Origin: Klebsiella sp. RHBSTW-00484
Lineage (GTDB): Bacteria > Pseudomonadota > Gammaproteobacteria > Enterobacterales > Enterobacteriaceae
Assembly (NCBI RefSeq): GCF_013705725.1
Contig: NZ_CP055481.1
Location: 3,038,001 to 3,102,000 of the forward strand
Direction of reading: 5' to 3'
Length of the DNA stretch: 64,000 bases
This document shows positions 9,216 through 18,072 of the stretch, one piece after another. The notes under the pieces are model-generated. The model was not told the DNA's origin and ran no database searches. It saw nothing but the letters and a program-made list of their open reading frames with translations. The stretch's first letter is position 1; every line of letters begins with the position of its first letter. The position numbers and the translations under genes were made by a program.

Positions 9216-10388
9216 TTAACGAAACTCAACCCAACTGGCGCCGTTATCTGCTGAACGCACGCAGTTCTCCACCCAATGCACGCCGAGCGCACCGGCTTTC
9301 GCATCCGGATACCAGAAGTTTTCCAGCAGCGCGGCGTCGCGGCGATCGGTCGCATCCATGGCGATAGCGAAACGCCGGTACAGATTCGACCAGGCCTCAA
9401 ACAGCCCTTCGGGATGACCGCCGCCGATCCTGTCGTCCTGCAAGGCTAGCGGATCGAGATAGGCCATCCCGCGTTCCAGAATACGTACCGGCTCGCCCTG
9501 GATTTCATAGCGCAGCTGGTTTGGCTGTTCATCCCACCACTCCAGGCTGGCTTTTTCACCGACGATACGTACTTTCTGCCCGTGCATTGAACCGCTGTTG
9601 ATCGCCGAGCACCACATCGAGCCGATCGCGCCGTTGTCGTATTCCATCAACACATGGGCGTTATCCTCCAGCGGGGCGCGGCTTTTGACAAAGCTCTGGC
9701 GAGAGCACATCAGACGGGTGATGTTGAGCTTCGGGGCCATGGTTTCTGCCAGAAACAGCGGATGCGTGGCCAGGTCGCCCAGGACATAGCTGGGACCGAC
9801 AAATTTCGGATCAACGCGCCAACGGGTGCTGGGGTTTTCCTGCTCTACAGGCTGATTGTGGAAACCGTGTGCGAACTGCATATTGACGATACGGATCTCG
9901 CCCAGTAGCCCTTGTTCAATCATCTTTCGGGCCTGCAAAATCAGCTGATGCCCGGCGTAGCCATAGGTGACGCCAATGATTTTGTGCTGTTTTTCGCTAA
10001 GCGCCACCAGCGCATCGGCCTCTTCGCCAGTAAAGCACAGCGGTTTTTCGCAGACTACATGCAGCCCGGCTTCCAGCGCCGCCCGGCAAATCTCGTAATG
10101 AGTGTTGTTCGGCGTAGCGATGGAAACAGCTTCAATGCCGTCTTCTCGCGCCGCTTCTTCACGAAACAGGGTTTTATAGTCGGGATAGCAACGTTCAGCG
10201 CTCACCCCCAACTGCTGACCAAATTCTCGCCCGCGCTGGGCATCAATATCGAATGCGCCTGCCAGCAGGGTAAACGCACCGTCGCGCAGCGCCGCAGAGC
10301 GGTGAATATAACCAATCTGGCTGCTTCCGCCGCCGCCAACCATACCCCAGCGTAACGACCGGCCTACAGGTTTTGTACCGTTAATCAT
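9216..10388 (-). CDS. Gfo/Idh/MocA-family NAD(P)-dependent oxidoreductase
   Basis: The protein has 390 residues. An N-terminal Rossmann fold shows MVGGGGSSQIG, and the family motif appears as VVCEKPL (catalytic lysine). The C-terminal alpha/beta domain includes RWRVDPKFVGPSYVLGDLATHP. The family oxidises sugars or cyclitols. It lies 15 bases after an IolE-like isomerase gene, so the two probably act on the same sugar or polyol. The substrate is not deducible. Confidence 0.88.
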   Translation of the reverse strand: MINGTKPVGRSLRWGMVGGGGSSQIGYIHRSAALRDGAFTLLAGAFDIDAQRGREFGQQLGVSAERCYPDYKTLFREEAAREDGIEAVSIATPNNTHYEICRAALEAGLHVVCEKPLCFTGEEADALVALSEKQHKIIGVTYGYAGHQLILQARKMIEQGLLGEIRIVNMQFAHGFHNQPVEQENPSTRWRVDPKFVGPSYVLGDLATHPLFLAETMAPKLNITRLMCSRQSFVKSRAPLEDNAHVLMEYDNGAIGSMWCSAINSGSMHGQKVRIVGEKASLEWWDEQPNQLRYEIQGEPVRILERGMAYLDPLALQDDRIGGGHPEGLFEAWSNLYRRFAIAMDATDRRDAALLENFWYPDAKAGALGVHWVENCVRSADNGASWVEFR

Positions 10389-10403
10389 GTGGTTATCTCC
10401 TGA

Positions 10404-11327
10404 TTAAAATCCGACGGAGCGCAGGTAGCGCAGGCTTTCCGTGACCGCCTGCAAACTGCCTTCGACGTTGCGCGGGTCACGTTCCTGTTCGATGGTTATC
10501 CAGCCCTGATAGCCGCGCTTATCCAGAAACGCGTGAACCGCCGGATAATCAATAGCGCCGCTGCCAAGCGGGCACATCACACCTTCCGCGCAGGCGGCGA
10601 AGAAGTCGATACCGCGGGAAATCACGCTATCGAACACTTCCGGGTCGACATCTTTAAAGTGCAGGTAGTCGAGCCGGTCAAAGTGGCGATCCAACCAACT
10701 AATCGGGTCCATACCCGAGTAGTAGAGATGACCGGTATCAAGGCATAGCCCGGCAACGTCGTGCGGGATCTGCGTTGCCAGCAGGTCTATTTCATCGGCA
10801 AATTCGATACAACCGCCCGCGTGAGGGTGGATAACCGGACGAACGCCGTACTCCTGCCACGCCAGTTTGCTGATGGTGACAATGTGGCTAATCATCCGCT
10901 TCCAGTCGGTGGGGGAAAGCCGTGGTGCCAGGTCGCTGCGTCCGGCGTATTTGGCCCGTTGCGGATTACCGAAATCAATGATCACCAGGTAGGGCGGCTG
11001 GAACGAGTTTCCGGGCGTTTTTTCCGCCGTTGGAACCTGCGACAGATTGCGGCAGAGGTTGTGCGTCAGTTCGACAATGTTCGGGAAGTTCTCTTCGCTG
11101 ACCAGATCGTCAAAGATCGTACCGGCAACCAGCGAAAGCCCGTGTTTGCTCAGCGCGGCGCTAAGTTCATCAGCCTGAGTCGGCAGGTAGCTCCATGGCC
11201 CCAGTTCGATACTCTTGTAGCCCGCGGTCGCCGCTTCCTGCAGCACCTGTGACCAGGGTGGCAGATAGGGGTTTTTGGGATCATCGACGCCCCAACTACA
11301 TGGCGCATTGGCAATATGTATGGTCAT
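10404..11327 (-). CDS. Sugar phosphate isomerase/epimerase, TIM barrel (IolE-like)
   Basis: The protein has 307 residues from MTIHIAN; an upstream start would add 11 residues but lacks a ribosome-binding site, whereas AAAGGA precedes this ATG. AP-endonuclease-2-type TIM barrel motifs carry likely metal ligands: PVIHPHAGGCIEF, GLCLDTGHLYYSG, YLHFKDVDPEV and WITIEQERDP. It resembles inosose dehydratases and related 2-keto-sugar epimerases. It is the first gene of a pair with the downstream oxidoreductase. Confidence 0.87.
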   Translation of the reverse strand: MTIHIANAPCSWGVDDPKNPYLPPWSQVLQEAATAGYKSIELGPWSYLPTQADELSAALSKHGLSLVAGTIFDDLVSEENFPNIVELTHNLCRNLSQVPTAEKTPGNSFQPPYLVIIDFGNPQRAKYAGRSDLAPRLSPTDWKRMISHIVTISKLAWQEYGVRPVIHPHAGGCIEFADEIDLLATQIPHDVAGLCLDTGHLYYSGMDPISWLDRHFDRLDYLHFKDVDPEVFDSVISRGIDFFAACAEGVMCPLGSGAIDYPAVHAFLDKRGYQGWITIEQERDPRNVEGSLQAVTESLRYLRSVGF

Positions 11328-11446
11328 GATGGATTCCTTTGCAGATTGAGGAGAAAACATGACCAGTATTGAATGAATATTTCAAAATCAACAATGATGA
11401 AATTTAAATTCCTTGATGTGATTCAAGATTTATTTTGATAGTTAAA

Positions 11447-11466
11447 TTGATGGTTTTTTATCAATC
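11447..11466. promoter_or_regulatory. Inverted repeat upstream of the isomerase/oxidoreductase pair
   Basis: ATTGAT and ATCAAT are separated by 8 bases in the AT-rich gap between the LacI-type regulator and the isomerase gene. This could be an operator for that regulator, but AT-rich repeats arise easily by chance. Confidence 0.3.
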
Positions 11467-11521
11467 TCAGGCGCGAGAAGGCGCGCAGAGAAAGTGCGCG
11501 CGTTGCGGGTAACGCAGGAAA

Positions 11522-12556
11522 TCAGAGATTTTCTTTGGTGAGCAGATCGAAAGGTTGTAGCGCGGAGGTAAACGTCGCCTGCGACTGGCTGGTTGCCTGC
11601 ACAAACTCGCGTATTGTCGCGGCGGCAAACTCGCTCAGCCGATGCGCAATCATCAAATCAATAGTGCCGTCGATTAACGCCAGCTCGCCGTTCTCCACGG
11701 GACCATGGCAAATCAGCGTGACCTGATGCTGACGCTGATGGGCATGTAGCGCGGCGATGATACCCTCAACGCCGCCGCAGGGCGCGTAAATCGCCGTCAG
11801 TGAAGGGTATTGTTGCAACATTTTGTCCGTTACCTGATGGGCAATATCAGTCCTTTCATGGCAGCGTACCGGCTCCAGCACCCAATTGCCTTTACCGTGT
11901 TCGCGCAGGTAAGAACGGAAGCTAATTTCACAGTTTTCCTGACAGATAAACCGGTTATCGCCGACGATAATGCCGATTTCCCCTTCGCTGTGGCACAGCC
12001 GGTCAACCGCCCAGCCAGCAGTGCGGCCTGCTTTCTGATTATCGAGGCCGATGTAGCCGCTGCGTTGCGCGACGGCCATGTCGGAGAGCAGGGTTAATAC
12101 GCGCACGCCTTTATCGGCGGCCAGGGCGACGGCGTGGCGGATAAGCGGGTTATCCAGCGCCACAATGCCAATGACATCAACTTCATCGCTCAGGCGAGAG
12201 ATACCAGCGACCATTTCATCGATAGCATTAATATCATAATGTAGAAAAACGGGAGCCTGATTTGGGGCATGCCAGGGCATCGCCGCCAGTTCGAGCGCTT
12301 GCGCCAGCTGAGAATAAAAAGAGTGCGATTGCTGAAGCAGGATAAATCCCATTCTGAGAGGAACTGCCGACTGACCGGCGGCCAGCCGATAGTGCGATTG
12401 CTCCAGGGCAAACCCTAAGCGGCGCGCGGATTCAAGCACTTTGCGTTCTGTACTTTCTTTGACCGGGGTACGCTTGTTAAGCACTCTGTCCACCGTCGCA
12501 ATGCCGACTCTGGCATCTCTGGCAATGTCGGTCATGGTCACTTTCTTCGCAGACAT
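11522..12556 (-). CDS. LacI-family transcriptional regulator
   Basis: The protein has 344 residues. The N-terminal LacI helix-turn-helix reads VTMTDIARDARVGIATVDRVLNKR, and a periplasmic-binding-like effector domain follows. The ATG at 12556 is 8 bases after AGGAG; a GTG three codons earlier is less likely. It is transcribed in the same direction as the isomerase/oxidoreductase pair and probably controls it. The effector would be a sugar or cyclitol. Confidence 0.9.
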   Translation of the reverse strand: MSAKKVTMTDIARDARVGIATVDRVLNKRTPVKESTERKVLESARRLGFALEQSHYRLAAGQSAVPLRMGFILLQQSHSFYSQLAQALELAAMPWHAPNQAPVFLHYDINAIDEMVAGISRLSDEVDVIGIVALDNPLIRHAVALAADKGVRVLTLLSDMAVAQRSGYIGLDNQKAGRTAGWAVDRLCHSEGEIGIIVGDNRFICQENCEISFRSYLREHGKGNWVLEPVRCHERTDIAHQVTDKMLQQYPSLTAIYAPCGGVEGIIAALHAHQRQHQVTLICHGPVENGELALIDGTIDLMIAHRLSEFAAATIREFVQATSQSQATFTSALQPFDLLTKENL

Positions 12557-12577
12557 AAATGTCACTCCTTATCCGTT

Positions 12578-12597
12578 AATGATAAAAATCTATCATT
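12578..12597. promoter_or_regulatory. Palindrome, candidate LacI-type auto-operator
   Basis: AATGATA and TATCATT are perfect 7-base arms around 6 bases, about 20 bases upstream of the LacI-type regulator start, where an autoregulatory operator would be expected. Confidence 0.5.
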
Positions 12598-12930
12598 ATT
12601 TGGAACGATAAAAAGCGAAGGGACTCTGGTTTCAGGAAAAGAGAGCTGACACGACATGGTTTTAATGCATATTTCTTCTTAAAAAGATACTATCAGATCC
12701 GTGTTCCTTGCTTATCCTCTTGAAATTAAGAAAAATCTCATTTTTATTTCAAATGAAATGCCATCCTGCAATCGCAAACAGTCTTTTGTTTGGCAAAACG
12801 GACTATACTTGGCAATCTTCCGGCAATACGTTCAAAAATATATTAATTATTGTTAATTTTACGCTCAATGCATTACCTGCTCATATGATGTGGTTGTTGA
12901 AGTGGAAGGTTTGGAAGGGCGGAGGTTTGT
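12598..12930. other. Divergent intergenic region before the diguanylate cyclase
   Basis: This stretch of about 330 bases is AT-rich and has no convincing gene. A short open frame at 12708-12959 lacks a ribosome-binding site and overlaps the next gene. The promoter of the diguanylate cyclase must lie here, but I cannot place it. Confidence 0.5.
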
Positions 12931-14169
12931 ATGCTATTAAAAGAACTTGTTATTTTTGACTTATTAAGCACCCCCGTTTGGGTAGTCCATCCTTTCAATG
13001 AAAATATCATCTTCGCCAACCAGGCATCTAAGACGCTGTGCGGCAATATGACCCTCGCTCAAATGCGAAAAGGGACCTTCTCAACCTGCCCGGAAACCGC
13101 GCTACAGCACTATTTGCGCTACTTGCAGAATATTACCGAAGTTTATGAAATATGGACCATTGAAACCGCTGAGGGACTGGCCTCTATCAGCTGTAAAACG
13201 ACCCTGATTAACTCAGAGGAGCAGGGAGTCTTAATTCTCTTTGAGGCGGTAAAACTGCTACCGCAGAATAGATCGGTTAATACAGCCTCTCGTTCTTATC
13301 AACGGCGTAATAATGGTTTCTTTGCCCGCTTTTTTATGACTAACTCGGCACCGATGCTATTAATAGACCCTAATAAAGATGGGCGCATTGTAGATGCTAA
13401 TATTGCGGCGCTGCGCTTTTATAACTATACCTCTGAAGAAATTCGCACCAGGCATACCTGGCAGATAAATACCCTCGGTCGCGACGTCCTGCCGATTATG
13501 CATAACGTGGTGAGTTTACCCGGGGGGCATAAACCGCTTAATTTTACCCACATACTTTCCGATGGGTCGATACGCCATGTCCAGACCTACGCCGGGCCGG
13601 TGATTTTATACAACGTGCGCCTGATGCTGTGCATCATTCATGACATCACCGAAGAGGTGCATTTAAAGAAAGAGCTGGAGTTCTCTGCCTCGCACGACTC
13701 GCTCACCGGACTGCTTAATCGTCGCGAATTTTACCGCGTCGTGGAGTCGCCTTCGTTTAAACCGGAAGGATTTTGCCTGTTACTGGTGGATATCGACCAT
13801 TTCAAGCTGATCAATGACGATCACGGGCACCAGAAGGGTGATGAAGTTCTGCTGGCAATTTCCGCTCTCCTGGCCGCTGCCGGGGGCGTCGACGATAAAA
13901 TTTATCGTTGGGGCGGTGAGGAGTTTTTACTGTTCCTGCAAAATGCATCGCTGGAAACGGCGCTGGAGATGGCGGAGAAAATTCGCTATGCCGTCAGCGA
14001 ACATCAGACGCCAGACCTGCTGGTACCTGTCACGGTCAGTATTGGCGTTGCGGAACATCAGCATGGCGAAGAGATAGACCAGTTGTTTAATCGCGTTGAT
14101 AAAGCGTTATATGCGGCTAAAAAAGCGGGGCGTAACATAGTTCAATTGCATCTGATTGAGAAGTGTTAG
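12931..14169 (+). CDS. PAS-PAS-GGDEF diguanylate cyclase
   Basis: The protein has 412 residues. Two PAS-like sensory regions (about 10-110 and 140-245) precede a GGDEF domain. The active site is RWGGEEFLLFL, a functional GGEEF variant, with upstream VDIDHFKLINDDHGH for metal and substrate. The position of the inhibitory RxxD site reads GVDD, so product feedback may be lost. There are no membrane segments, so it should act in the cytosol. GGCGGAGG lies shortly before the start. Confidence 0.92.
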   Translation: MLLKELVIFDLLSTPVWVVHPFNENIIFANQASKTLCGNMTLAQMRKGTFSTCPETALQHYLRYLQNITEVYEIWTIETAEGLASISCKTTLINSEEQGVLILFEAVKLLPQNRSVNTASRSYQRRNNGFFARFFMTNSAPMLLIDPNKDGRIVDANIAALRFYNYTSEEIRTRHTWQINTLGRDVLPIMHNVVSLPGGHKPLNFTHILSDGSIRHVQTYAGPVILYNVRLMLCIIHDITEEVHLKKELEFSASHDSLTGLLNRREFYRVVESPSFKPEGFCLLLVDIDHFKLINDDHGHQKGDEVLLAISALLAAAGGVDDKIYRWGGEEFLLFLQNASLETALEMAEKIRYAVSEHQTPDLLVPVTVSIGVAEHQHGEEIDQLFNRVDKALYAAKKAGRNIVQLHLIEKC

Positions 14170-14238
14170 CTTCATTGACCTGATATTCAAGTGTAAGGGT
14201 CTACAATAAGTGCATCACAAAGACAGGAACAGGATGTC

Positions 14239-15369
14239 ATGACGTATTCAATCTCGAAGAAATTTCTCACTGCAACCTCAGCGCTACTGCTTCTTTCGAT
14301 GAGCTCTCTACCGGTTATTGCGGATGTGATTTCTCCACTCAGTGAAGAGCACGGATTAAGCGAAGCCGCGAAACAGTATCTCCTGCATTATCCTTCCCAT
14401 AGCGGCGTTGATGGCAAAACCGTGCGCGAAGATACCGCCGCCGTATTTATTCCGTTCGGCGAAACCCCGACAGGCGGATGGCCGGTGGTGGTCTGGGCCC
14501 ACGGCACCGTTGGCGTTGCTAATCACTGTGCACCTTCGTTAAACCCGCGTAGCGATCGCGACAAGCAGTATTTGAATACGTGGCTGTCGTTAGGCTATGC
14601 GGTGGTTGCCCCGGATTATGCCGGACTGGGTTCTTCGGGTTTACACCATTATCTTAATGCTCGCGGTGAAGCGTGGAGTATTCTGGATGGCGTTCGCGCG
14701 GCCCTGAAACAATTTCCGCTTAAGAATGAGCTTATTCTGGTAGGGCAGTCCCAGGGCGCGCATGCGGCGTTCGCCAGTGCGGGATATCAGCCTGAATATG
14801 CACCAGAGCTGAATATTCGCGCAACGGTATTGACCGGTACGCCTTATTTTGAAAAAGGGACCACCGCTGCTGACATTCTTCCGCCTGCGGGTGGCAAAGT
14901 CCAGATTGGTGGCGATCCGAAAATTCCCTATATCTTCTATATCTATCTTTCAGCCGCCGATGCTAATCCGCAGCTAAATCCCGCCGACTATTTCCAGGCG
15001 AAAGCGCTGCCGCTGCTTAAAGAGGCGACCAACCTGTGTATTACGCCATTAAACGATGAAGTGATGAAGGCAGGGCTTAATGCCGGCAATTCTCTCAAGC
15101 CGGGTATCGATTCGCTGCTCAGCGCCAGCGTAGGCACGATGCTCTATCCAACGTTAAAAATCGATCATCCGGTATTTATTGGCATGGGTAGCGTTGATGT
15201 GAATGTGCCAACGGCGATGCAAAAACGTTTTGCTGATGCGGTGATAAGCGCGGGAACGCAAGCGGATGTGCATATCTACGAAGGACTGGATCATAGCGGT
15301 ACGGTAAACCCGTCATTGCGCGATTCGGTGCCGTTTTTGATTAAGACGTTAAATAACCAGCAGCAGTAG
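14239..15369 (+). CDS. Exported alpha/beta-hydrolase (secretory lipase-like)
   Basis: The protein has 376 residues. A Sec signal peptide (about residues 1-29, ending PVIAD) is followed by an alpha/beta-hydrolase fold. The nucleophile elbow is GQSQG (Ser171), with VWAHGT as oxyanion region, GSVDVNVPT for the acid and GLDHSGT for the histidine. It resembles secreted lipases and esterases. It is a single gene 69 bases after the cyclase. The substrate is unknown. Confidence 0.85.
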   Translation: MTYSISKKFLTATSALLLLSMSSLPVIADVISPLSEEHGLSEAAKQYLLHYPSHSGVDGKTVREDTAAVFIPFGETPTGGWPVVVWAHGTVGVANHCAPSLNPRSDRDKQYLNTWLSLGYAVVAPDYAGLGSSGLHHYLNARGEAWSILDGVRAALKQFPLKNELILVGQSQGAHAAFASAGYQPEYAPELNIRATVLTGTPYFEKGTTAADILPPAGGKVQIGGDPKIPYIFYIYLSAADANPQLNPADYFQAKALPLLKEATNLCITPLNDEVMKAGLNAGNSLKPGIDSLLSASVGTMLYPTLKIDHPVFIGMGSVDVNVPTAMQKRFADAVISAGTQADVHIYEGLDHSGTVNPSLRDSVPFLIKTLNNQQQ

Positions 15370-15381
15370 GCATAATTCTGT

Positions 15382-15406
15382 GAGCCGCCCGAACAGATGG
15401 GCGGTT
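15382..15406. terminator. Hairpin between convergent genes
   Basis: AGCCGCCC and GGGCGGTT form an 8-bp stem around 8 bases between the hydrolase and the small membrane protein gene. No long T run follows, so terminator strength is uncertain. Confidence 0.5.
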
Positions 15407-15426
15407 CAACACAGGTATAACGTAGA

Positions 15427-15528
15427 TTACCAGTACTTAGGAATTAAGTAGCCATACATCACGACCGCGACAACAATCATCACCGTAATAATCGCCCAGT
15501 CTGCTTTTAGTGATTTTACTGCGTTCAT
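15427..15528 (-). CDS. Predicted 33-residue single-span membrane protein
   Basis: The frame starts with ATG, 4 bases after GAGAAG, and encodes 33 residues. A basic N-terminus (MNAVKSLKAD) is followed by one hydrophobic span (WAIITVMIVVAVVMYGYL) and a short IPKYW tail. This is the typical design of enterobacterial small membrane proteins, many of which assist transporters or sensors. I do not recognise the family. It stands alone downstream of nrsF. Confidence 0.6.
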   Translation of the reverse strand: MNAVKSLKADWAIITVMIVVAVVMYGYLIPKYW

Positions 15529-15631
15529 AAGCTTCTCTTTTTTCAATGAATGACCCTGTCAACTTACCCCCGTCGCGCATGCTGAAGGGTGATGAAGATC
15601 ACACAATGATATTTGTCGTACAAATCAATAA

Positions 15632-16264
15632 TCACTCGCCAACGCTCACCCAACGCCTACCGACCAGAATCGTCAGCGCCATAATTGCTACTATGGCGGC
15701 CAGGTGCATCACGAAATCCAGGGCGTGCAGATGTACCGGGTGACAAAAGGCCAGCAGGCTCACCGCCAGGCTGGCGATCCCCAATCCCGCCATCGCCAGG
15801 CTGCGTACCGGGTTGAGCGCGCGGGTGCGCCGCAGGCTGGCAATCATCAGTACTATCATCGGCGAACTTACTGCCAGCAGAAAGGTAAAGCAGCTAATGC
15901 TGTCGTTATCGTGCATCACTGGCGTATCACCGGGAATACTGCGCAGGCTTAACCCGAGCCACATCAACCCGATGGGCAGCAATGCTTTCCAACTTAGCGC
16001 CTGCCGCCCGGCAATACTCATAGTGAAAGCGCTGCGGATGGCCAGCGTCCCGAGCAAAAAGGCCAACAGTAGCTGCGCGACAGCCCATATGGCCCCCGGC
16101 TGTGACCAATCGGTTAACCCTCGCGGTAGCAAGTAACTTACAGCGATAGCGCAGGGCAGCGCCACTACCAGCCAGCCGAAGACCCGTTTGTCTGTTGGCC
16201 ACGGACGCTTTATCGGCTGCATCTCGCGGCTGAGTTTTTCAATCAACACATTATGATCGGTCAT
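15632..16264 (-). CDS. nrsF: Anti-sigma factor of the NrsF family (DUF1109)
   Basis: The protein has 210 residues with a short cytoplasmic N-terminus (LIEKLSREMQPIKRPW) and about six membrane spans. The region carries conserved cysteines and histidines, including SISCFTFLLAV and LLAFCHPVHLHALD. In this family the membrane protein holds an ECF sigma factor and releases it on metal or redox stress. It overlaps the sigma gene by 14 bases. The start at MTDHN follows GGAG by 6 bases. Confidence 0.85.
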   Translation of the reverse strand: MTDHNVLIEKLSREMQPIKRPWPTDKRVFGWLVVALPCAIAVSYLLPRGLTDWSQPGAIWAVAQLLLAFLLGTLAIRSAFTMSIAGRQALSWKALLPIGLMWLGLSLRSIPGDTPVMHDNDSISCFTFLLAVSSPMIVLMIASLRRTRALNPVRSLAMAGLGIASLAVSLLAFCHPVHLHALDFVMHLAAIVAIMALTILVGRRWVSVGE

Positions 16265-16808
16265 GATGGGCTCCAAAACGGCGCAGATTCTTCAGCGCCC
16301 GATGCAGTAGCGACTTCACCGCCGCAACGCTTAGATTGTTATGCTCGGCGGCTTCTGTCAGGCTCATTTCTCGCAGATGCACGTGTTCGACGATTTCACG
16401 CTGGCGATCGGGTAGCTGGCGCAAATAATCCGCCAGCTCCTCCTGGGTATCCTGATTTTGCCCAGGCGGCGTGGAGGGAACGTCCGGCAGAGTCTCTTCG
16501 TTAATTTCCCAGTGCTGATGACGACCGCGCCGCCGTAGCGCATCAATCACGCGCGCTGAGATAATCGCCATCAGCCAGGGCAGAAAGGGAAATGCCGGAT
16601 CGTAGGTATGGCGAACCCGATGTACCGTCAGCAGGACATCCTGAATCACATCCTCGACTAGCGTATCATCGCTGATTTGTTTACGTATTTGCGAACGGAT
16701 CACCGGCACCAGCGCTTTTAACAGCCGGGTGTAGGCGAGCCTGTCGCCCGCCTGCGCCCGTTCCATTAGCGCGGGCCAGCTTTCACGCGCGCTATCGTTT
16801 GTTTGCAT
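16251..16808 (-). CDS. ECF RNA polymerase sigma factor
   Basis: The protein has 185 residues from MQTNDSARES; a longer frame reaches back into the upstream gene and is rejected. Region 2 (about 20-90) contains VEDVIQDVLLTVHR, and region 4 (about 125-180) contains DRQREIVEHVHLREMSLTEAA and SVAAVKSLLHRALKNLRR. It sits between a DsbD-like gene and its own NrsF anti-sigma, so the operon is a self-contained stress response. The operon promoter near 18700 fits its likely recognition site. Confidence 0.9.
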   Translation of the reverse strand: MQTNDSARESWPALMERAQAGDRLAYTRLLKALVPVIRSQIRKQISDDTLVEDVIQDVLLTVHRVRHTYDPAFPFLPWLMAIISARVIDALRRRGRHQHWEINEETLPDVPSTPPGQNQDTQEELADYLRQLPDRQREIVEHVHLREMSLTEAAEHNNLSVAAVKSLLHRALKNLRRFGAHHDRS

Positions 16809-16821
16809 AATCCGCCTTGTG

Positions 16822-18057
16822 CTATGACGCTTTTTTACCGGCAGCCTGATTAAGTGCGTTGACCACAATGCCAGGGGTAAGAACCTGCGGCAGCACCTTC
16901 GGTGGGCTACCGTCCGCCGGATAAACCACGTATAACGGCAGGCCGCCCTGGCCGAACTGGTTGAGCGCGTCATCGACATCGGGGTTAAATTTTGTGGAGT
17001 CAGCCACCATATACAGGGTCCCGGTTTTTGCCAGCGCCTCTTTAACTGCCTGGGTAGAGAGCGACGTTTTTTCATTGACCTGGCAGGTGATACACCAGGA
17101 GGCGGTAAAGTTAACGAAAATGGGTTTTCCCTGTCCTCGCTGTTGCGCGACGGTTTGCGGCGTCCACTTCTGCGCGGTCACGTCGGCAGTTTGAGCCTCG
17201 GCGGGCGACGTGCCTTCGGCTTTCATGACCCCCGGAAGCGGGACAATAACCGCAGCCACCAGAACCGCGGTGACCGTAAACAGCACCTTGTGACCTTTAC
17301 CGTGAAAACGACGCTGCTGGGCGATGCCGTACAGCCACGCGGCAAAACTTAGCACGACGGAGGCCGCAAGTAATGCCGCCAGCGCGCTGCTTCCGGCCTG
17401 CTGTGCTAGCACCCAGACCAGCCAGGCGTAAGCGCCGAACATCGGAAACGCCAGCACGCGCTTAAGAATATCCATCCAGACGCCGGGACGCGGCAACACT
17501 TTTGCCAGCGCCGGGAACAGTGAGATGAGAGTAAACGGTGCCGCGAAACCCAGCGCCAGGGCCAGAAAGACCGTCAGTGCCACCGCAGGCGGCTGCACTA
17601 AAGCGTAGCCAATGGCGCTGGCCATAAAGGGGGCGGCGCAGGGCGTTGCGACGACTATAGCCAATGCGCCAGTCAGCGCGGAACGTATAAATTCGCCTCG
17701 GTTAATATTCAGCGCCCCGACGCGCTGCGCGGCTAAGCCCACTTCAAATACGCCAAGCAAATTGAGCGCCGCGGACAGAATAATCAACGACAGTAGGGCG
17801 ATAACCAGCGGTGATTGCAACTGAAAACCCCAGCCAACCGCAGTACCACCGGCTCGCACCGCCAGCAGAATGCCTGCCAGCGCCATCATGGTTATTACCA
17901 CTCCGAGCAAAAATGCGAGTCCTTCGCGCCGTGCGCTGGCGGCATTATCTGAGTGACGCAGCAAACCCAGCGCTTTCAGCGAGACGACCGGAAATACGCA
18001 GGGCATAAAGTTGAGGATGATGCCGCCAATAAAGGCGGCCAGCATGGCAGTTAACAT
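16822..18057 (-). CDS. DsbD-like thiol:disulfide reductase lacking the N-terminal alpha domain
   Basis: The protein has 411 residues. The membrane beta domain shows the two key cysteines (NFMPCVFPVVSLK and VVATPCAAPFM), and the C-terminal thioredoxin-like gamma domain has SWCITCQVNEK. Full DsbD has an extra periplasmic alpha domain that is missing here. It should pass electrons from cytoplasmic thioredoxin to a periplasmic partner, most simply the exported peroxiredoxin encoded just upstream. The gap to the sigma gene is 13 bases. Confidence 0.88.
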   Translation of the reverse strand: MLTAMLAAFIGGIILNFMPCVFPVVSLKALGLLRHSDNAASARREGLAFLLGVVITMMALAGILLAVRAGGTAVGWGFQLQSPLVIALLSLIILSAALNLLGVFEVGLAAQRVGALNINRGEFIRSALTGALAIVVATPCAAPFMASAIGYALVQPPAVALTVFLALALGFAAPFTLISLFPALAKVLPRPGVWMDILKRVLAFPMFGAYAWLVWVLAQQAGSSALAALLAASVVLSFAAWLYGIAQQRRFHGKGHKVLFTVTAVLVAAVIVPLPGVMKAEGTSPAEAQTADVTAQKWTPQTVAQQRGQGKPIFVNFTASWCITCQVNEKTSLSTQAVKEALAKTGTLYMVADSTKFNPDVDDALNQFGQGGLPLYVVYPADGSPPKVLPQVLTPGIVVNALNQAAGKKAS

Positions 18058-18072
18058 CGCTGGCCTCTGTGC

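Noticed and set aside
16809..17075. N-terminal extension of the ECF sigma factor by 89 codons
   Set aside because: It runs back into the DsbD-like gene in another frame and shows no sigma-factor similarity. The ATG at 16808 gives a protein of normal length.
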